11,684 nucleotides of DNA, from positions 1-11,684 of the forward strand of contig DATKEG010000246.1 in NCBI GenBank assembly GCA_035544515.1. The letters run 5' to 3'. Below the pieces are notes generated by a model. The model was not told where the DNA came from. It did not search any database and saw nothing but the letters and a program-made list of their open reading frames with translations. The DNA is from DATKEG01 sp035544515 (GTDB lineage: Bacteria; Acidobacteriota; Vicinamibacteria; Fen-336). Every line of letters begins with the position of its first letter. Within the stretch, counting starts at the first letter, position 1. A program made the translations under genes and the position numbers. Shown here one piece after another: positions 8,687 through 11,684 of the stretch.

Positions 8687-11684
8687 GGGCTCGCTGCCGT
8701 GCCGCCTTCCGCGAGGGCGTCGCGCACCCGCCGAAGCAGCTCCGACGCACTGAAGGGCTTGCTGAGCAGGAGCGTGCCCGAGGCCAGGACGCCGCGGTGG
8801 GCGATCACGTCGTCCGTGTAGCCCGACATGTAGAGCACCTTGATCGCGGGGCGCGCCGCCACCAGCGAGTCGGCCACCCGCCGGCCGTTCATGCCCGGCA
8901 TCACGACATCGGTGAGGAGCAGGTGGATCGGGTCGGGATGGCGATGGCCGATCTCGACGGCCTCGTTCCCGCCCGCGGCCTCCACCACGCGATAGCCGTG
9001 TTCCTCGAGGATCTCCCGGGTGATCGCGCGCAGGGACGCTTCATCCTCCACCAGCAGGATCGTCTCCCACCCCTCGGCGGGCACGGGAATCTCGCGGGCC
9101 TCCAGCGGGGAGGCCGGCTCGTCCACCCGGGGCAGATAGATTTTGAAGGTGGTGCCCTCCCCGACCTCGCTGTACACCCAGACGAAGCCCCCCGCCTGCT
9201 TCACGATGCCGTACACCGTGGCCAGTCCGAGGCCGGTGCCCTTACCCAGCTCCTTGGTGGTGAAGAAGGGCTCGAAGATCTTGGACATCATCTCCTTCTC
9301 GATGCCGCAGCCCGTGTCGCTCACGGCCAGCATCACGTACCGGCCCGGTGTCATCGGCGTGTGCTGGGCGGCGTCGCTGGCATCCAGGTCGACGTTGGTC
9401 ATCTCGATGCGCAGCAGTCCGCCGTCGGGCATGGCGTCCCTGGCGTTCACGCACAGGTTCATCACCACCTGTTCCAGCTGTCCAGGGTCGGCCTTGACCT
9501 GACCGAGGTCGGCGCCGGCGACGATGGCGAGTTCGACGTCCTCGCCGATCACGCGTCCGAGCATCTTCTCCAGGTCCGCCAGGAGGACGTTCAGGTCCAG
9601 CACCTTCGGCTCCACGATCTGCCTGCGGCTGAAGATGAGGAGCTGGCGGGTCAGCCCGGCGGCGCGCTCGGCGGCCTTCAGGATCTGGTCGAGCTTGCCG
9701 CGTTGTGCCTCGCTCGCCTGCCGCAGCAGGAGTTCGCTGTAGCCCAGGATGACGCCCAGCACGTTGTTGAAGTCGTGCGCGATGCCCCCGGCCAGCCGGC
9801 CGACCGCCTCCATCTTCTGCGCCTGCAGCAACTGCATCTCCAGGCGCTTGTGGCCCGTCAGGTCCACGAGGACCACCATGTTGAGCGGTTCGGCCGTCCC
9901 GGAGAGCGTCATGGACTCCATGGACACCAGGGCATGGCGGAGGTCCCCGGACTTGCGCCGGAAGGACGCTTCCATGGGCAGCACCGGACCCGGGCCGGCG
10001 GCGGCGGCGACGAGCCGCTCGCGGTCGGCCGGATTGGCCCAGATCCCCAGCTCGAAGACCGTGCGGCCGATCATCTCGCCGCGCGCGTAGCCGAAGAACT
10101 CCGCGCAGCGCTCGTTCACGTCGACGAGGCGGCCCGACGACATCTCCGCGATCCCTATGGCCATCAGGCGCGAGTGGAAGACGTTCGCGAAGCGCTCCTC
10201 GGCCCGGCGCAGGTCGTCCTCCGCGCGCTTCCGGGCGTCGATGTTGACCACGAAGCCCACGTTCCGCTCGCTCTCGCGGTCCAGGATGGCGAAGCTCACC
10301 ATGACCCAGACGCGCGATCCATCCTTCCGGAGGTACTGCTTCTCGTAGGGCGTGCAGGCGCCCAGGGCCAGGGCCTCACGCCGGGCCGAGGCGTCCCTCT
10401 CCGTGAACTCGGGCGGTGTGATCTCGGCCCAGGCGATGCGTCCCGCCCGCAGATCCTCGCGGGAGTAGCCCGTGATGCGCAGGAACTCGTCGTTCGCGGT
10501 CAGCCCGCCGCCGCCGTCGCCGAAGAGGATGCCGGCCACGTCGGACTCGAAGAAGGCGCGCAGCGCCTTCTCGTTCTCCAGGAGCGCCTGCTCGGCGCGC
10601 CTTTGCTCCGACACGTCGCGTGCGATGGCCGAAACGCCCACCACGCGGCCCTCGGCGTCGTGCAAGGGCGACTCGGACAGGGAGACGAGCACCGGGGTTC
10701 CGTCCTTGCGCAACCGTTGTGTCTCCCGGGGGGCCATCCGCTCGCCGGCCCTCGTCTTCTCGAGGATCGCGGTCCTCTCGCCTTCGGCGCCGGGCGGCAC
10801 CAGCATGCGCGCGGACCGGCCCAGGGCCTCGTCCTGGGCATAGCCGAACAACCGCTCCGCGCTCGCGTTCCACGCCGTGATGGTTCCGTCGAGGTCCTCG
10901 GCGTAGATGGCGTCCGCGGAGGACTGCACGATCGCCGCCAGGCGCTCCGCGTCTTTTCGTGAGCGCTCGCGTTCGGCCTGTGCCCGCTCGAGCTGCCGGC
11001 CGACGTGTCGAGCCGCGTAGGACACGAAGACGGTCACCACGAGCGCCGACAGCAGGGTCGCGAGCGCCGTGTCCAGGCGCGTGTTCAATCCCTCGTTGCG
11101 GCCGAACAGGAGCGCCACGCCGATGGTGATGGGAGCGACGGGGAGAAACGCGCGGAGCAACGTGGCGCCGATCGTGGGCCGGGTGAGCATCCGCAGCGGA
11201 GAAGTGTCCCGGGGGGCGATTCCGAGCAAGCCCAGCCCGAGGCATCCGACGGCCACGGCCGTGGGGAAGGCCATGGGGACGAGCGTGCCGCCATACAAGG
11301 GCGGCGCGCCGAAGAGATATCCGAGCGCGACGACGCCGCCGAGCAGGCAGACGGCCAGGGCCAGGCTCGCGCCCGCGGCGCCCAGAGCGCGACGGCGGCC
11401 GGCTTTCCCGAGGAAGAGCAGGCTCAGGCTCGCCAACAGCACCGCGAGCGCGGTCAAGGGAGACATCCGTCCCGTGGGGACGCCGCCGAACAGGTCGGGA
11501 GCGGGGACGAGGAGGGCGTCGAGTGCCGGCGGAAGACCGAGGACCAGGGTGGCGAGCTGCACACCGGCGAGGCTCGCAACGAGCAGCGACACGACCGTGG
11601 TCAGCCGGGGCGACGGCCGGCGCGCTCCCAGGATCACCACGGCGCCGAGAGCCGAGAGGGCCAGTGCCGTGCTCGGGGCCATCG
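8683..11684 (-). CDS. Membrane-bound hybrid sensor histidine kinase, N-terminus probably beyond the window
   Basis: Numbering is from the ATG at 11682-11680, giving 999 residues. Seven hydrophobic segments lie at about 5-20, 28-50, 74-92, 101-124, 134-156, 174-193 and 206-224. They include GYLFGAPPLYGG and PMAFPTAVAV, known from a common multi-pass sensor region. Three PAS domains follow at about 246-360, 368-486 and 491-613. HisKA has GGIAHDFNN with phospho-His636. HATPase_c has NLCVNARDAMP (742-752), DTGCGI (789-794), EPFFTTKELGKGTGLGL (804-820). The C-terminal receiver domain, about 874-990, has acidic residues 879-881, phospho-Asp925 (LLTDVVMPG), Ser953 and Lys975 (SKPF). Phosphoryl transfer from His636 to Asp925 and then to an external partner is expected of hybrid kinases. 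No output regulator is present here. The motif MAPSTALA at residue 1 repeats at 73 (MSPLTALA), and in relatives such a motif is preceded by further membrane sequence, so the true start is likely to the right. The signal sensed is unknown. Confidence 0.95.
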   Translation of the reverse strand, partial: MAPSTALALSALGAVVILGARRPSPRLTTVVSLLVASLAGVQLATLVLGLPPALDALLVPAPDLFGGVPTGRMSPLTALAVLLASLSLLFLGKAGRRRALGAAGASLALAVCLLGGVVALGYLFGAPPLYGGTLVPMAFPTAVAVGCLGLGLLGIAPRDTSPLRMLTRPTIGATLLRAFLPVAPITIGVALLFGRNEGLNTRLDTALATLLSALVVTVFVSYAARHVGRQLERAQAERERSRKDAERLAAIVQSSADAIYAEDLDGTITAWNASAERLFGYAQDEALGRSARMLVPPGAEGERTAILEKTRAGERMAPRETQRLRKDGTPVLVSLSESPLHDAEGRVVGVSAIARDVSEQRRAEQALLENEKALRAFFESDVAGILFGDGGGGLTANDEFLRITGYSREDLRAGRIAWAEITPPEFTERDASARREALALGACTPYEKQYLRKDGSRVWVMVSFAILDRESERNVGFVVNIDARKRAEDDLRRAEERFANVFHSRLMAIGIAEMSSGRLVDVNERCAEFFGYARGEMIGRTVFELGIWANPADRERLVAAAAGPGPVLPMEASFRRKSGDLRHALVSMESMTLSGTAEPLNMVVLVDLTGHKRLEMQLLQAQKMEAVGRLAGGIAHDFNNVLGVILGYSELLLRQASEAQRGKLDQILKAAERAAGLTRQLLIFSRRQIVEPKVLDLNVLLADLEKMLGRVIGEDVELAIVAGADLGQVKADPGQLEQVVMNLCVNARDAMPDGGLLRIEMTNVDLDASDAAQHTPMTPGRYVMLAVSDTGCGIEKEMMSKIFEPFFTTKELGKGTGLGLATVYGIVKQAGGFVWVYSEVGEGTTFKIYLPRVDEPASPLEAREIPVPAEGWETILLVEDEASLRAITREILEEHGYRVVEAAGGNEAVEIGHRHPDPIHLLLTDVVMPGMNGRRVADSLVAARPAIKVLYMSGYTDDVIAHRGVLASGTLLLSKPFSASELLRRVRDALAEGGTAASP

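Noticed and set aside
8797..10962. A 721-codon plus-strand open frame opposite the kinase
   Set aside because: His/Gly/Arg/Leu-rich translation lacking motifs, exactly opposite well-conserved PAS, HisKA and receiver coding sequence; a composition shadow.

Overview
The window is about 70% G+C with strongly GC-biased third codon positions and contains six protein genes (two cut by the window edges) plus one doubtful small ORF. The paired planctomycete-type cytochrome (PSC1/DUF1549/DUF1553) and DUF1501 genes are most abundant in Planctomycetota, Verrucomicrobiota, Acidobacteriota and some uncultured high-GC soil or groundwater phyla. That, with the AAGGAGG-type ribosome sites and sigma-70-like promoters, suggests an environmental Gram-negative bacterium of this kind. 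The phylum cannot be fixed from sequence reading alone.

Region 1 (1-3432, minus strand) is a tightly packed efflux operon. In transcription order it holds a TetR-family repressor, a periplasmic adaptor lipoprotein of the YbhG/YhiI (HlyD) type, an ABC-2 type ATPase (YbhF type), and a TolC-like outer-membrane factor that runs off the left edge. The tetR/adaptor junction has a 1-base gap, and the next two junctions are 4-base GTGA and ATGA overlaps. The ABC-2 permease(s) needed to complete the pump are not in the window and most likely follow to the left. An AT-rich imperfect palindrome overlaps the -10 region in front of tetR, which fits an autoregulated, inducer-responsive operon for export of a hydrophobic or toxic compound.

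Region 2 (3433-3621) is the divergent control region. It has two TTGACA -35 boxes pointing away from each other, the TetR-type dyad, and two inverted repeats just upstream of the plus-strand promoter.

Region 3 (3622-8564, plus strand) is a two-gene unit. The first gene encodes a large secreted multi-haem protein with two tandem PSC1 cytochrome domains, DUF1549 with a further CxxCH, a beta-rich insert and DUF1553. The second encodes a Tat-exported DUF1501 protein of the alkaline phosphatase/sulfatase-like fold. Stop and start overlap (ATGA), so the two are probably made together and act together outside the cytoplasmic membrane. The family has no firmly established biochemical role that I can state, so this pair is the least understood part of the window.

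Region 4 (8565-11684, minus strand) converges on region 3. It encodes a large membrane-bound hybrid histidine kinase (seven visible membrane segments, three PAS domains, HisKA, HATPase, receiver) whose N-terminus probably lies beyond the right edge. A 35-codon ORF overlaps its stop codon. No RNA genes, mobile elements or CRISPR arrays were seen.
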